From the NCBI RefSeq assembly GCF_014641075.1, contig NZ_BMHP01000012.1, positions 1 to 64,000 on the forward strand: a stretch of 64,000 nt of DNA, read 5' to 3'. Each line of letters begins with the position of its first letter. The stretch's first letter is position 1. The stretch is from Paenibacillus nasutitermitis. Lineage in GTDB: Bacteria > Bacillota > Bacilli > Paenibacillales > Paenibacillaceae. The notes beneath the pieces were generated by a model. It was not told the DNA's origin. It did not search any database and saw only the letters and a list, made by a program, of their open reading frames with translations. Of the stretch, positions 50,842 through 59,927 are shown in pieces. A program made the translations under genes and the position numbers.

Positions 50842-51780
50842 ATGGAAGCATTGGCTCTCGAGCGCAAAGCGGAGCAAAACCGCGAGCTGCGGGAACGTTT
50901 AATGCAGCTTAAGAAAGAACGCAACGCCATTATCTTAGCGCATTATTATCAGCGTGATGAAATACAGGAGGTGGCTGATTTCCGTGGGGACTCGTTCCTG
51001 CTGGCTCAGAAAGCCGCTCAGACGGATGCGGATGTAATTGTTTTCTGCGGCGTGCATTTTATGGGGGAAAGCGCAAAAATTTTGGCTCCGAACAAAACGG
51101 TTATTATTCCGGATGAGCGTGCCGGTTGTCCGATGGCCGATATGGTTAATGTGGATGGCCTGCGCAAGCTGAAGGCGCAGCATCCTCATGCGAAGGTTGT
51201 CACGTACATCAACTCCTCAGCCGAAATCAAAGCGGAAACGGATATCTGCTGCACATCAGCCAACGCTGTGCGCGTAGTCAATTCGGTGGATTCCGATGAG
51301 GTTATTTGGGTGCCGGACAAGAACCTGGGCCATTATGTTCAGCAAAATACCGACAAAAAAATGATCATTTGGGAAGGCTATTGCAACACTCATGACATGT
51401 TGACCGTCAAAGATGTAGAAGAGATGAAAGTAAAATATCCGAACGCGCAATTTGTCGTGCATCCGGAATGCCGGCCTGAGGTTGTGGAACGCGGTGATTT
51501 TGTTGGAAGCACAACGGCGATTCTGAAATATTGCAAGGAATCCGACAATAAAGAGTTTATTGTGGGCACCGAGGATGGTACCGGCTACCAGCTGCGTCTG
51601 GACAGTCCGGACAAGACCTTCCATTTTGCTTCCAAATATCTGGTTTGCCCGAATATGAAAGTCAACAATCTTAAGAAGCTGGTAAAATGTCTGGAAACGA
51701 TGCAGCCGCAAATTTACGTTCCCGACCATGTTGCCGACCAGGCCCGTCTATCTCTGGAGCGCATGCTGCAGGTGAAATAA
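50842..51780 (+). CDS. nadA: quinolinate synthase NadA
   Basis: Condenses iminoaspartate with dihydroxyacetone phosphate to quinolinate, using a [4Fe-4S] cluster. The 312-residue protein has AIILAHYYQRDEIQEVADFRGDS near 35-57, cluster cysteines in VFCGVHFMGESAK (near 79), the GYCNTHD cysteine region near 190, and LVCPNMK near 276, and ends CLETMQPQIYVPDHVAD. ATG 50842 follows AGAGGAGA and gives the family-length N-terminus; an upstream frame to 50695 would read through the promoter. First gene of nadA-nadB-nadC. Confidence 0.95.
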   Translation: MEALALERKAEQNRELRERLMQLKKERNAIILAHYYQRDEIQEVADFRGDSFLLAQKAAQTDADVIVFCGVHFMGESAKILAPNKTVIIPDERAGCPMADMVNVDGLRKLKAQHPHAKVVTYINSSAEIKAETDICCTSANAVRVVNSVDSDEVIWVPDKNLGHYVQQNTDKKMIIWEGYCNTHDMLTVKDVEEMKVKYPNAQFVVHPECRPEVVERGDFVGSTTAILKYCKESDNKEFIVGTEDGTGYQLRLDSPDKTFHFASKYLVCPNMKVNNLKKLVKCLETMQPQIYVPDHVADQARLSLERMLQVK

Positions 51781-51812
51781 AGAATCAACATTAGAGAGGA
51801 AAATCTATTGCG

Positions 51813-53429
51813 ATGATCCCACGATATTTAGTTGATGTATCGCTTGCAGATCTGCCTATTATCGATAAGGATGTTATCGTCATTGGGGCCGGCATTGCCG
51901 GCCTTTTTACCGCTATTAAGTCAAGCAGCGATAATGATGTCCTGATGATAACGAAGAAATCTCTGCTCGACAGCAATACGCGTTATGCCCAGGGTGGAAT
52001 AGCGGCTGTCATCTCGGAAGACGATTCTCCCGAATATCACAGGCAGGATACGCTCATTGCCGGGGCGGGGCTTTGTTCGCCTGCAGCAGTCGATGTGTTG
52101 GTTCATGAGGGGACGAAGGGCGTTCAGGACCTGGTGCAGATGGGCACCCGGTTCGATCAGGAGAATGGCGAATTTGCTCTGACCAAAGAAGGAGCTCACA
52201 GCCAGCGGCGTATTTTGCATGCCAATGGGGATGCGACCGGTTTCGAAATTGTCCGGGCACTTTCCCAGAAAGCAGTCGAAAATCCGCGTATCGAGGTCTG
52301 GGATGATCATTTTGTCATCGATCTCATTATCGACAACGGGCAGTGTATCGGTGCACTTGTGCAGAAGCCCGAAGGCGGGCGGGTATTCGTACGCGGAAAA
52401 GCAACGATTCTCTGCTCTGGCGGAACCGGTCAGCTTTACCGTTACACAACGAATCCGGACGTGGCTACAGGCGATGGTATTGCAATCGCCTACCGTGCGG
52501 GCGCCTACATACAGGACATGGAATTCGTCCAGTTTCATCCTACTTCGCTGTGTTACCCCGGGGCGCCGCGATTTCTGATTTCGGAGGCGGTACGGGGCGA
52601 GGGCGGCGTACTGCGTAATATTAAAGGTGAACGCTTTATGGAGAAATACCATGAGCAGCTGGAGCTGGCTCCACGGGATGTTGTGGCCAGGGCCATCGTG
52701 TCGGAGATGGAAGAAACCAAATCCACCTTCGTCTATATTGATGTGACGCATGAATCCGCAGATATGGTGAAGCATCGCTTTCCGAATATTTATGAGTTTT
52801 GCCTGAGTTTTGGTCTGGATTTGACAACCGATTGGATTCCAATCGCTCCCGCAGCACATTATATGATGGGGGGCGTCAAAACCGATCTTAACGGGGAGAC
52901 CAACATCGGCCGGCTGTTTGCCTGCGGTGAATGCTCGTCGACCGGAGTGCATGGCGCAAACCGGCTGGCCAGCAATTCATTGTCCGAAGCGATTGTGTTC
53001 GGCCGGCGTATTGTGGAGCGGATCAATAATCTGCAGCCGTTGGAGCCAGGGTTAATCATTGAGACGCCGGCAATTCCGCGGAGCGGATCCTCCATGCAAG
53101 CAGTTGTAGAGAAACGTCTGAAGCTGCAAAAAATTATGGTCCGCTACGCCGGGCTGCGCCGCGATGGCAAGGGACTGAACAAAGGCTTGGAGGAGCTGCG
53201 CAGGCAGCTGCCGATTTTCCAGTCTGTGCTTACAAAACGTGAAGAATATGAATTTGCCAATTTGCTCACCTGTGCCTTGCTGACGACCGAGGCGGCATTG
53301 GTAAGGGAAGAAAGCCGGGGGGCGCACTCCCGTGAGGATTTCCCGGAACGCGATGACCTGGTCTGGCGCCGACATACGGTTCTGCATCGCGAGCATGGTG
53401 TAACGGAGGGACTAATCGATGAGATATGA
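51813..53429 (+). CDS. nadB: L-aspartate oxidase NadB
   Basis: FAD enzyme that oxidises L-aspartate to iminoaspartate for NAD synthesis; works with NadA. The 538-residue protein shows the dinucleotide fold VIVIGAGIAGLFTAI near 22-36, SNTRYAQGGIAAV near 52-64, HSQRRILHANGDATGFEIV, EFVQFHPTSLCYPGAPRFLISEAVRGEGGVLRN near 234-266, and HYMMGGVKTDLNGETNIGRLFACGECSSTGVHGANRLASNSLSE near 349-392, the succinate dehydrogenase-like FAD domain. ATG after AGAGAGGA. Overlaps nadC by 11 bases. Confidence 0.96.
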   Translation: MIPRYLVDVSLADLPIIDKDVIVIGAGIAGLFTAIKSSSDNDVLMITKKSLLDSNTRYAQGGIAAVISEDDSPEYHRQDTLIAGAGLCSPAAVDVLVHEGTKGVQDLVQMGTRFDQENGEFALTKEGAHSQRRILHANGDATGFEIVRALSQKAVENPRIEVWDDHFVIDLIIDNGQCIGALVQKPEGGRVFVRGKATILCSGGTGQLYRYTTNPDVATGDGIAIAYRAGAYIQDMEFVQFHPTSLCYPGAPRFLISEAVRGEGGVLRNIKGERFMEKYHEQLELAPRDVVARAIVSEMEETKSTFVYIDVTHESADMVKHRFPNIYEFCLSFGLDLTTDWIPIAPAAHYMMGGVKTDLNGETNIGRLFACGECSSTGVHGANRLASNSLSEAIVFGRRIVERINNLQPLEPGLIIETPAIPRSGSSMQAVVEKRLKLQKIMVRYAGLRRDGKGLNKGLEELRRQLPIFQSVLTKREEYEFANLLTCALLTTEAALVREESRGAHSREDFPERDDLVWRRHTVLHREHGVTEGLIDEI

Positions 53430-54321
53430 TGCGAAAGCTGATCTTTTTGCCGTCGGGAGCAGCGAGCATGCCCTTAAGGAGCAAATCCGTGCATGGCTTG
53501 CCGAGGATATCGGAGCGGGCGATGTCACCAGCTGGACGACCATTCCTGCTGGTAGCCAATCCAAAGCGGTTATTCATGTCAAGGATAATGGGATTTTGGC
53601 AGGGATGCCGATTGCCCGGCTTGTCTTTGAGACCGTGGACCCCTCACTGGTCTTCCATGCGCTCGCCGCAGATGGAGACGCAGTACAGCGGGGTACCGTG
53701 CTGGCCGAAGTGGAAGGCAGCACGCACAGCCTCCTGACCGGTGAGCGCCTTGCGCTCAACCTGCTGCAGCGCTTGTCCGGTATTGCCACCAAGACGCGCG
53801 CTTTTGTGGATGCGATCGAAGGGCTTCCTGTCCGGCTCGCCGATACCCGCAAAACAACGCCGGGGCATCGATTGCTGGAGAAATATGCCGTACGCATAGG
53901 CGGTGGTTCCAATCACCGCTTCGGATTATATGATGCGGTCATGATCAAGGACAATCATATAAAAGGCTCGGGGGGCATCTCCGCAGCTGTTGAAGCAGCA
54001 CGGAGGCAGATTCCGCATACGATGAAAATCGAAGTGGAAACCGAAACGCTGGAGCAGGTGGAAGAAGCGCTTGCATGCGCAGCGGATATTATTATGCTGG
54101 ACAACATGCCGCATGAGCGAATGAAAGAAGCGCGGCAGCGGATCAAGACGCATTCGCCGCATGTGATTGTCGAAGCTTCCGGCGGCGTAAATTTAAGCAC
54201 GGTGAGGGCCATAGCGGAATGTGGCGTTGATGTCATCTCCGTTGGCGGTCTGACTTACTCCTTTGACTCGCTTGATATCAGTCTTGATTTGGACGGGAAG
54301 AAAGGAGTGCCGGAAGCGTGA
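53419..54321 (+). CDS. nadC: nicotinate-nucleotide pyrophosphorylase NadC (quinolinate phosphoribosyltransferase)
   Basis: Converts quinolinate and PRPP to nicotinate mononucleotide with CO2 release. The 300-residue protein has the DIGAGDVTSW N-terminal motif near 31-40, ERLALNLLQRLSGIAT near 109-124, ADTRKTTPGHR near 140-150, and AVMIKDNHI near 174-182. The ATG lies inside the end of nadB, with CGGAGGG upstream; the TGA overlaps the GTG of coaX. This completes de novo NAD synthesis from aspartate. Confidence 0.96.
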   Translation: MRYDAKADLFAVGSSEHALKEQIRAWLAEDIGAGDVTSWTTIPAGSQSKAVIHVKDNGILAGMPIARLVFETVDPSLVFHALAADGDAVQRGTVLAEVEGSTHSLLTGERLALNLLQRLSGIATKTRAFVDAIEGLPVRLADTRKTTPGHRLLEKYAVRIGGGSNHRFGLYDAVMIKDNHIKGSGGISAAVEAARRQIPHTMKIEVETETLEQVEEALACAADIIMLDNMPHERMKEARQRIKTHSPHVIVEASGGVNLSTVRAIAECGVDVISVGGLTYSFDSLDISLDLDGKKGVPEA

Positions 54322-55088
54322 TCCTAGTGATTGACGTAGGAAACACCAATATCGTCATCGGGATTTACCAGGAGAAAACGCTGGTGCAGCATTGGCGTCT
54401 GAGCACCAACCGGTCGGCAACCGTAGATGAGTACGGGATTATGATTCACAATCTGTTTCAGTTTGCCGGGTACCGTCTGGAGCAGATGGAAGGGGTCATT
54501 ATTTCCTCGGTTGTCCCGCCCCTGATGCGGATGCTTGAACAGCTGTGCGCGAAGTATTTGCGCAAGACCCCTCATATTGTGGGGCCAGGCGTTAAGACCG
54601 GTCTGAATATCCGGTATGAGAACCCGCGCGAGGTTGGGGCGGACCGGATCGTCAATGCGGTCGCGGGAATCGAGAAGTATGGCGCTCCCTTGATTATTGT
54701 CGACTTCGGAACGGCAACGACCTTCGATTATATCGATGCGGCAGGCGATTATATCGGTGGGGCGATTGTGCCGGGCATCGGCATTTCAACGGAAGCGTTG
54801 TACCAGCGGGCGGCCAAGCTGCCGCGTATTGAATTGGTCAAGCCCAAGAGTGTGATAGGGCGCAATCCGGTTACCTCCATGCAAGCTGGCATTATTTACG
54901 GCTATGCCGGTCAGGTGGACGGTATTGTTAGACGTATTTTCAAGGAGTTTAATGTGAAGCCCCATGTGGTCGCCACAGGCGGACTGGCGGAGCTAATCGC
55001 AACCGAGTCGGAGACGATTGAGGAAGTGGATCCGCTGCTGACCCTGGACGGTCTGCGAATTATTTATCAGCGCAACCAAGAGCATTAG
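54318..55088 (+). CDS. coaX: type III pantothenate kinase CoaX
   Basis: Phosphorylates pantothenate, the first step of CoA synthesis; this type is K+-dependent and not inhibited by CoA. The 256-residue protein is an ASKHA-fold kinase: ILVIDVGNTNIVIGIY at residues 2-17, GADRIVNAVAG near 107-117 (catalytic Asp), IIVDFGTATTFDYID near 126-140, and VVATGGLAELIA near 216-227. GTG start overlapping nadC by four bases, so likely the same transcript. In B. subtilis coaX follows ftsH directly; here nadABC lies between. Confidence 0.95.
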   Translation: MILVIDVGNTNIVIGIYQEKTLVQHWRLSTNRSATVDEYGIMIHNLFQFAGYRLEQMEGVIISSVVPPLMRMLEQLCAKYLRKTPHIVGPGVKTGLNIRYENPREVGADRIVNAVAGIEKYGAPLIIVDFGTATTFDYIDAAGDYIGGAIVPGIGISTEALYQRAAKLPRIELVKPKSVIGRNPVTSMQAGIIYGYAGQVDGIVRRIFKEFNVKPHVVATGGLAELIATESETIEEVDPLLTLDGLRIIYQRNQEH

Positions 55089-55150
55089 CCGCATAAGAGA
55101 CAGCCGGCAGGTCAGGCTGTACGTGCAGGACAGATGAAGGGGGAGATAAG

Positions 55151-56056
55151 ATGGAAGAAACGTTGGGGAAAGATTTCCTGGTGCGAGGAATGGCCTGGGG
55201 CGGAAAGCTGCGTGTGTTTGGCGTGAAAACAACGAATTTGGTGGAGGAGCTTCGCAGGCGGCATGGGACTCTTCCTACAGCAACGGCTGCTCTGGGGCGG
55301 ACTGCTACGGCGGGAGCCATCATGGGAGCCATGCTTAAAGGAGAAGAGAAGCTTACGATTCAGGTGAAAGGCGACGGCCCTATCGGACAAGTTGTCGTAG
55401 ATGCCAACGCTGTGGGAGAGGTGCGCGGCTACGTGGATAATCCGCAAACGCAGCTGCCAAGCAACGAGCTCGGCAAGCTGGATGTTGCGGGAGCTGTAGG
55501 ACGCGAAGGCCATATCCATATCATCAAGGATTTGGGGCTCAAAGAACCTTACCGTGGCAGTATACCGATTGTTTCCGGCGAGCTTGCCGAGGACTTCACC
55601 TATTATTTTGCCACATCGGAACAGACGCCTTCGGTCGTCGGTTTAAGTGTTCTCGTGGACGAATACGGACAGGTCATGAACGCCGGAGGCTTTATCGTAC
55701 AATTGATGCCTGGCGTTACAGAAGAAGAGATCGCCCGGCTGGAGCAGGCGATCACGGCACTTCCGCCAATATCCGCCTTGCTGGACCAGGGAGAAACGCC
55801 CGAAGGGTTGCTGCGCTGGGTCGTTGGTGACGATATACAGCTTATGGATACGCTGGATATTGTGTTTGCGTGCAAATGCTCCCATGAGAGAGTCGAACGT
55901 ACGCTGATCAGCATGGGGGAGCACGAATTGAAACAGTTGATCGAAGAAGACGGCCGAGCTGAAATTGTATGCCATTTCTGCAACGAGACCTACGTATTTG
56001 AACGGCCGCAGCTCGAGAAGCTGCTCGACCAGGCAAAGCCAAAACCGATTCAATAA
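55151..56056 (+). CDS. hslO: redox-regulated chaperone Hsp33
   Basis: Holdase activated by oxidation, which releases zinc from four cysteines. The 301-residue protein has the N-terminal dimer/folding domain (DFLVRGMAWGGKLRVFGVKTT near 8-28, LGRTATAGAIMGAMLKGEEKLTIQVKGDGP near 51-80) and the C-terminal switch with CKC (near 238-240) and CHFC (near 272-275). AGGGGGAG precedes the ATG. Order coaX-hslO-yacD-cysK as in B. subtilis. Confidence 0.95.
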   Translation: MEETLGKDFLVRGMAWGGKLRVFGVKTTNLVEELRRRHGTLPTATAALGRTATAGAIMGAMLKGEEKLTIQVKGDGPIGQVVVDANAVGEVRGYVDNPQTQLPSNELGKLDVAGAVGREGHIHIIKDLGLKEPYRGSIPIVSGELAEDFTYYFATSEQTPSVVGLSVLVDEYGQVMNAGGFIVQLMPGVTEEEIARLEQAITALPPISALLDQGETPEGLLRWVVGDDIQLMDTLDIVFACKCSHERVERTLISMGEHELKQLIEEDGRAEIVCHFCNETYVFERPQLEKLLDQAKPKPIQ

Positions 56057-56075
56057 TCGAAGGGCCGAGGCGAAT

Positions 56076-57026
56076 ATGAAGAAAGATCGGGTATTGAAGA
56101 GTGTGCTGCTGCTTCAAGCCGCATGTATGATCATTCTGGCCGTTGTGGTTGTCATCCGGGTGTTAGCACCAGGAGATCAAGTCCCTTCGTCCAGCGATGA
56201 AGCCGATGACGCCAAGGATCAGCCCCCCGTCATGGATCAAGCGGCTGCCATGGTTGGAGAGGAGCAGATTACAGCTTCCGAGCTGAATCGGCAGTTGCAA
56301 AGCCAATATGGGGAAACGGTACTGCATGCCCTGATGGTCAGAGCGGCGATAAGGCAGGAAGCCAAGACATACGACTTGAACATTTCTCCCTCCGAGCTTG
56401 AAGAAGAACAACAGGCGATGATGGCCGGCTATGAGAGCGAAGAACAGTATTATAAATCAATGAAGGAGCAGCTTGGATTAACCCGTGAAGCCATTCAGAG
56501 CGATACGGAATACCGGCTGCTGCTGGAGAAAATCGCCACAAGATCGATTACCGTGAGCGAAGAAGAGATTGATCAATATTTGAAAGAAAATAAAGACCAG
56601 TTTGCGCCGCGCAATCAATACCGGATTTCCTGGATTGTGTCGGAGAACAAGAAAGATGCGCGCGCGATCATGGAGCGTCTGTCGAAGGGGAATGATTTTG
56701 CGCTGATGGCCAAAACCTACTCCATCGATGAGAACACTTCGGAGAGCGGCGGGGATCTGGGCTTGATTGATGAAGCCGATCCATTTGTGGATAGCGAAGT
56801 GTTGAAGAGTGCCGCCGGGCTTGAGGTCGGAGAAGTGGCCGGCCCAATTGAGCTGGAAGAAGGACAGGCCGTCATACAACTGACGGAAAAACATACGACG
56901 CGGCAGATAGAAGGACAGACATTGAGGGCACATGCACGCAAACAGCTTGAGCTTTCCAAAGCCAGTCCCCTGGGACAGGTCGAGGAGGAACTTCTAGCCA
57001 AATACAATGCCAAAATCATGCCTTGA
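56076..57026 (+). CDS. yacD: YacD-like peptidyl-prolyl isomerase (membrane-anchored foldase)
   Basis: A 316-residue protein with a single N-terminal membrane segment (VLKSVLLLQAACMIILAVVVVIRVL, about 6-30) rather than a lipobox, then a SurA-like helical domain (VGEEQITASELNRQLQSQYG) and a parvulin-like domain (QYRISWIVSENKKDARAIMERLSKGNDFALMAKTYS ... GGDLGLIDEADPF). It is a relative of PrsA expected to act outside the membrane; substrate unknown. Second PrsA-type protein of the window (the other at 27580-28698). ATG after a weak GAGGCGA; 19 bases after hslO. Confidence 0.9.
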   Translation: MKKDRVLKSVLLLQAACMIILAVVVVIRVLAPGDQVPSSSDEADDAKDQPPVMDQAAAMVGEEQITASELNRQLQSQYGETVLHALMVRAAIRQEAKTYDLNISPSELEEEQQAMMAGYESEEQYYKSMKEQLGLTREAIQSDTEYRLLLEKIATRSITVSEEEIDQYLKENKDQFAPRNQYRISWIVSENKKDARAIMERLSKGNDFALMAKTYSIDENTSESGGDLGLIDEADPFVDSEVLKSAAGLEVGEVAGPIELEEGQAVIQLTEKHTTRQIEGQTLRAHARKQLELSKASPLGQVEEELLAKYNAKIMP

Positions 57027-57077
57027 GTGCATGTTCACAAATAGCAGGACCAAAGACATTCTTTTTCCCATTCTGGT

Positions 57078-57135
57078 TAAAACCAACTCTTGACAGCGGG
57101 TAGTTTTGACTGATAAAATGTAGGTAAAACCAACT
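57078..57135 (+). promoter_or_regulatory. cysK promoter flanked by direct repeats (candidate CymR operator)
   Basis: TAAAACCAACT occurs at 57078-57088 and again at 57125-57135. Between them is TTGACA (57090-57095) followed 16-17 bases later by GATAAAA (57112-57118), a probable sigma-A promoter. The repeat agrees with the first half of the CymR motif as I recall it (TAAWNCNNANW), and a GGAAT follows the second copy. CymR regulation of cysK-type genes is known in Bacillus; the site itself is an inference. Confidence 0.45.
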
Positions 57136-57166
57136 GATTTAGTCGGAATAAGGAGGAGCTCTTATC

Positions 57167-58105
57167 ATGGCTAGAATTGTACAGAATATAACCGATCTTA
57201 TAGGTGACACGCCTCTGGTGCGTTTGAATCGGCTTGTGCCTGCGGGAAGCGCCGAAATCTACGTGAAGCTCGAGTATCAGAATCCGGGAGCGAGCGTGAA
57301 GGATCGTATCGCGATCAGCATGATTGAAGTAGCCGAGAAAGAAGGGCTGATCAAACCGGGAGACACAATTATTGAGCCTACAAGCGGCAATACCGGTATC
57401 GGTCTTGCGCTTGTCGCAGCTGCCAAAGGCTATAAAGCGATTCTGGTTATGCCTGAAACGATGAGTCTTGAGCGCCGCAACCTGCTTCGCGCTTACGGTG
57501 CAGAGATCATCCTGACGCCAGGCTCCGAAGGCATGAACGGTTCGGTCCGCAAGGCGGAAGAGCTTCAGAAAGAGAATCCTTCTTATTTCCTGCCTCAGCA
57601 GTTCAAGAACCAGGCGAATGTGAAAATTCACCGCGAAACGACTGGACCGGAAATTGTTGAAGCGATCAACTCGTTCGACGGCAAGCTGGATGCTTTCGTT
57701 GCCGGTATCGGTACGGGCGGAACGATTTCAGGTGCCGGTGAAGTGCTGAAACAAAACTTCCCTAATATTAAAATTTATGCCGTTGAGCCTGAGGCTTCTC
57801 CGCTGCTTTCCGGAGGCAATCCCGGACCGCACAAGATTCAGGGGATCGGCGCCAACTTTATTCCGGAAATTCTTAACCGCGACATTTATGATGAAGTCAT
57901 TGCTGTGGGTAATGAAGAATCCTTCGAAACAGCTCGCCGTACGGCCAAAGAAGAAGGCATCCTCTGCGGTATTTCTTCCGGTGCCGCGATTTTCGCCGCT
58001 TTGAAAGTAGCGAAAGAGCTGGGCGAAGGCAAGCGGGTCATCGCTATCGTGCCATCCAACGGAGAGCGTTACCTGTCCACTCCACTGTTCAATTTCGAGA
58101 ACTAA
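57167..58105 (+). CDS. cysK: cysteine synthase A
   Basis: O-acetylserine sulfhydrylase: makes cysteine from O-acetylserine and sulfide with PLP. The 312-residue protein has NPGASVKDRIA near 36-46 with the PLP lysine, PTSGNTGIGLALVAAAKGY near 69-87, GTGGTISGAGEVLK near 181-194 (phosphate loop), and GILCGISSGAAI near 264-275. In B. subtilis CysK also binds CymR to sense cysteine supply. AAGGAGGA precedes the ATG. It is probably a single gene with promoter and terminator. Confidence 0.97.
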   Translation: MARIVQNITDLIGDTPLVRLNRLVPAGSAEIYVKLEYQNPGASVKDRIAISMIEVAEKEGLIKPGDTIIEPTSGNTGIGLALVAAAKGYKAILVMPETMSLERRNLLRAYGAEIILTPGSEGMNGSVRKAEELQKENPSYFLPQQFKNQANVKIHRETTGPEIVEAINSFDGKLDAFVAGIGTGGTISGAGEVLKQNFPNIKIYAVEPEASPLLSGGNPGPHKIQGIGANFIPEILNRDIYDEVIAVGNEESFETARRTAKEEGILCGISSGAAIFAALKVAKELGEGKRVIAIVPSNGERYLSTPLFNFEN

Positions 58106-58146
58106 GATCGATTTACATCTGGCGGCCCGCTTCCGCTGCCTGCTGC

Positions 58147-58186
58147 AATTGGATCTCCATGACCATGGAGGTCCAATTTTTCTTTT
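58147..58186 (+). terminator. terminator after cysK
   Basis: AATTGGATCTCCATG / CATGGAGGTCCAATT, a 15-bp stem with two mismatched or wobble positions, then TTTTCTTTTC. Confidence 0.92.
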
Positions 58187-58302
58187 CTTTTGGCCGCTGA
58201 TTCGGTATACTTGCTTCCAAATGAATGAGTGGATATGGCTTTACGCCGCATCGTAAGATGATGAGTGAAGCCTGAAGCAATATGATTAGCGGAGGACGGC
58301 AT

Positions 58303-59922
58303 ATGGCGTTTACAGCTTATAGCCAGTGGCAGCTCTGGCAGGAACAACAATATACGATGCTGCCGGTGCTGGTCAGGCGGGCACTTGCTGCGGGCGCAGA
58401 CAAACCGGCCTCCTGGGAGAAAGCGTGGGAGGGCGCATCTCCTTATGCCTTTGTTCTGGAGAGCGGGAAGGATGGCAGATATACCTACCTCGGGCTTTCA
58501 CCGTCATCCGTCATCCGCGGCAAGAGCGGCAGGGCGGAAGCCGTTGATACCGTCAGCGGTAGCCGGACGGTTTATGAGGGGGAGCCGCTGGATGCGGTGC
58601 GGAGCTGGATGAGTGAATTCAGAGCGCCGCGCATGGGAATAGGGCCGAAGTGGACAGGCGGCTGTGTCGGTTACTGGAGCTATGATATTATCCGTTCAAT
58701 CGAGAAGCTGCCCGAATCGGCGGCCGATGATCTGGGACTGCCAGATTATTTGTTCCTGCGGATGGATGAGCTGTGGATTGTGGATCATCAGGAACAATCC
58801 CTTTACTGCGCGGTCCAATCGCGGATAACCGGTGGGGAAACTGCGGAGCAGCTGCAGCAGCTGTATGAGCGCGCCTGTGCCCAGGCGGAAGCCATGGCCC
58901 TCGTATGGAGTCAGATGATGGAAGCTTCGGCGCCAGGTTTGGCTCATAACGGGGGTTTGCAGGAAACGGCCGTATCCGGCTTGTCTGCGCCGGATCAAGC
59001 TGCAGGCATAAGACAGGCCAGAATGGAGTTGATGGAGAAGGCATCGCTCCATATCGATGTCGAGGCGGTAGGCGGCAGAACCTCCCCTTTTTCCAAATTG
59101 GCTTATATGGAAGCGGTCGAACGGATCCGTACCTATATTGCACAAGGAGATGTGTTTCAGGTCAACCTGTCGTTGCGCCAAAGCCGGGAAACAACGGCAG
59201 CGCCCGAGGAGCTTTATGAATGGCTTCGGTTGTTTAATCCATCCCCTTATATGGGGATGCTGCGGTGCCCGGATTTCCAGCTGGTCTCGGCATCACCCGA
59301 ATTGCTGGTGGAAGTCAGCGGCGGCAGGTTGATCACAAGGCCGATTGCCGGAACTCGCAGACGCGGGCATACCGAGGAAGACGACCAGGCCATGGCGGCA
59401 GAACTGCTGGCCAGCGAGAAGGAACGGGCGGAGCATATTATGCTTGTCGATCTGGAGCGCAACGATTTGGGGCGAATAGCCGCCTATGGCTCTGTTCAGG
59501 TGAAGGAACTTATGGCTATTGAACGATACAGCCATGTGATGCATCTGGTTTCTCAGGTGGAAGGGACATTGGCTGCCGGAAAAGACGCCTACGATGTTAT
59601 TGCTGCGACCTTTCCGGGCGGTACGATCACCGGCGCGCCCAAGATCCGAACGATGGAAATCATCGAGGAGCTGGAACCTGTCAGGCGGGGACCGTACACG
59701 GGATCGCTCGGCTGGATTGACTACAACGGCGATATGGAATTTAATATTATCATAAGAACAATGACGATGAAGGACCGTATGGTCCATATTCAAGCCGGAG
59801 CGGGGATCGTCATTGATTCCGACCCCGAGCGGGAATATCACGAATCGTTGAATAAAGCTAAGGCGCTCTGGAAGGCCATTGAATACAGCGAGCTATGGGC
59901 GGCGCAACTTATAAGGGGGTAA
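58303..59922 (+). CDS. pabB: aminodeoxychorismate synthase component I
   Basis: With PabA makes 4-amino-4-deoxychorismate from chorismate and glutamine for folate synthesis. The 539-residue protein is an anthranilate-synthase-I-fold enzyme: substrate-binding core FSKLAYMEAVERIRTYIAQGDVFQVNLS near 264-291, RPIAGTRRRG near 346-355, LVDLERNDLGRI near 382-393, FPGGTITGAPKIRTMEIIEELE near 437-458, and QAGAGIVIDSDPEREYHE near 496-513. ATG 58303 is six bases after GGAGGA; an upstream in-frame ATG at 58282 is the alternative. Family placement rather than TrpE is supported by the folate gene neighbours. Confidence 0.93.
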   Translation: MAFTAYSQWQLWQEQQYTMLPVLVRRALAAGADKPASWEKAWEGASPYAFVLESGKDGRYTYLGLSPSSVIRGKSGRAEAVDTVSGSRTVYEGEPLDAVRSWMSEFRAPRMGIGPKWTGGCVGYWSYDIIRSIEKLPESAADDLGLPDYLFLRMDELWIVDHQEQSLYCAVQSRITGGETAEQLQQLYERACAQAEAMALVWSQMMEASAPGLAHNGGLQETAVSGLSAPDQAAGIRQARMELMEKASLHIDVEAVGGRTSPFSKLAYMEAVERIRTYIAQGDVFQVNLSLRQSRETTAAPEELYEWLRLFNPSPYMGMLRCPDFQLVSASPELLVEVSGGRLITRPIAGTRRRGHTEEDDQAMAAELLASEKERAEHIMLVDLERNDLGRIAAYGSVQVKELMAIERYSHVMHLVSQVEGTLAAGKDAYDVIAATFPGGTITGAPKIRTMEIIEELEPVRRGPYTGSLGWIDYNGDMEFNIIIRTMTMKDRMVHIQAGAGIVIDSDPEREYHESLNKAKALWKAIEYSELWAAQLIRG

Positions 59923-59927
59923 GGAGA

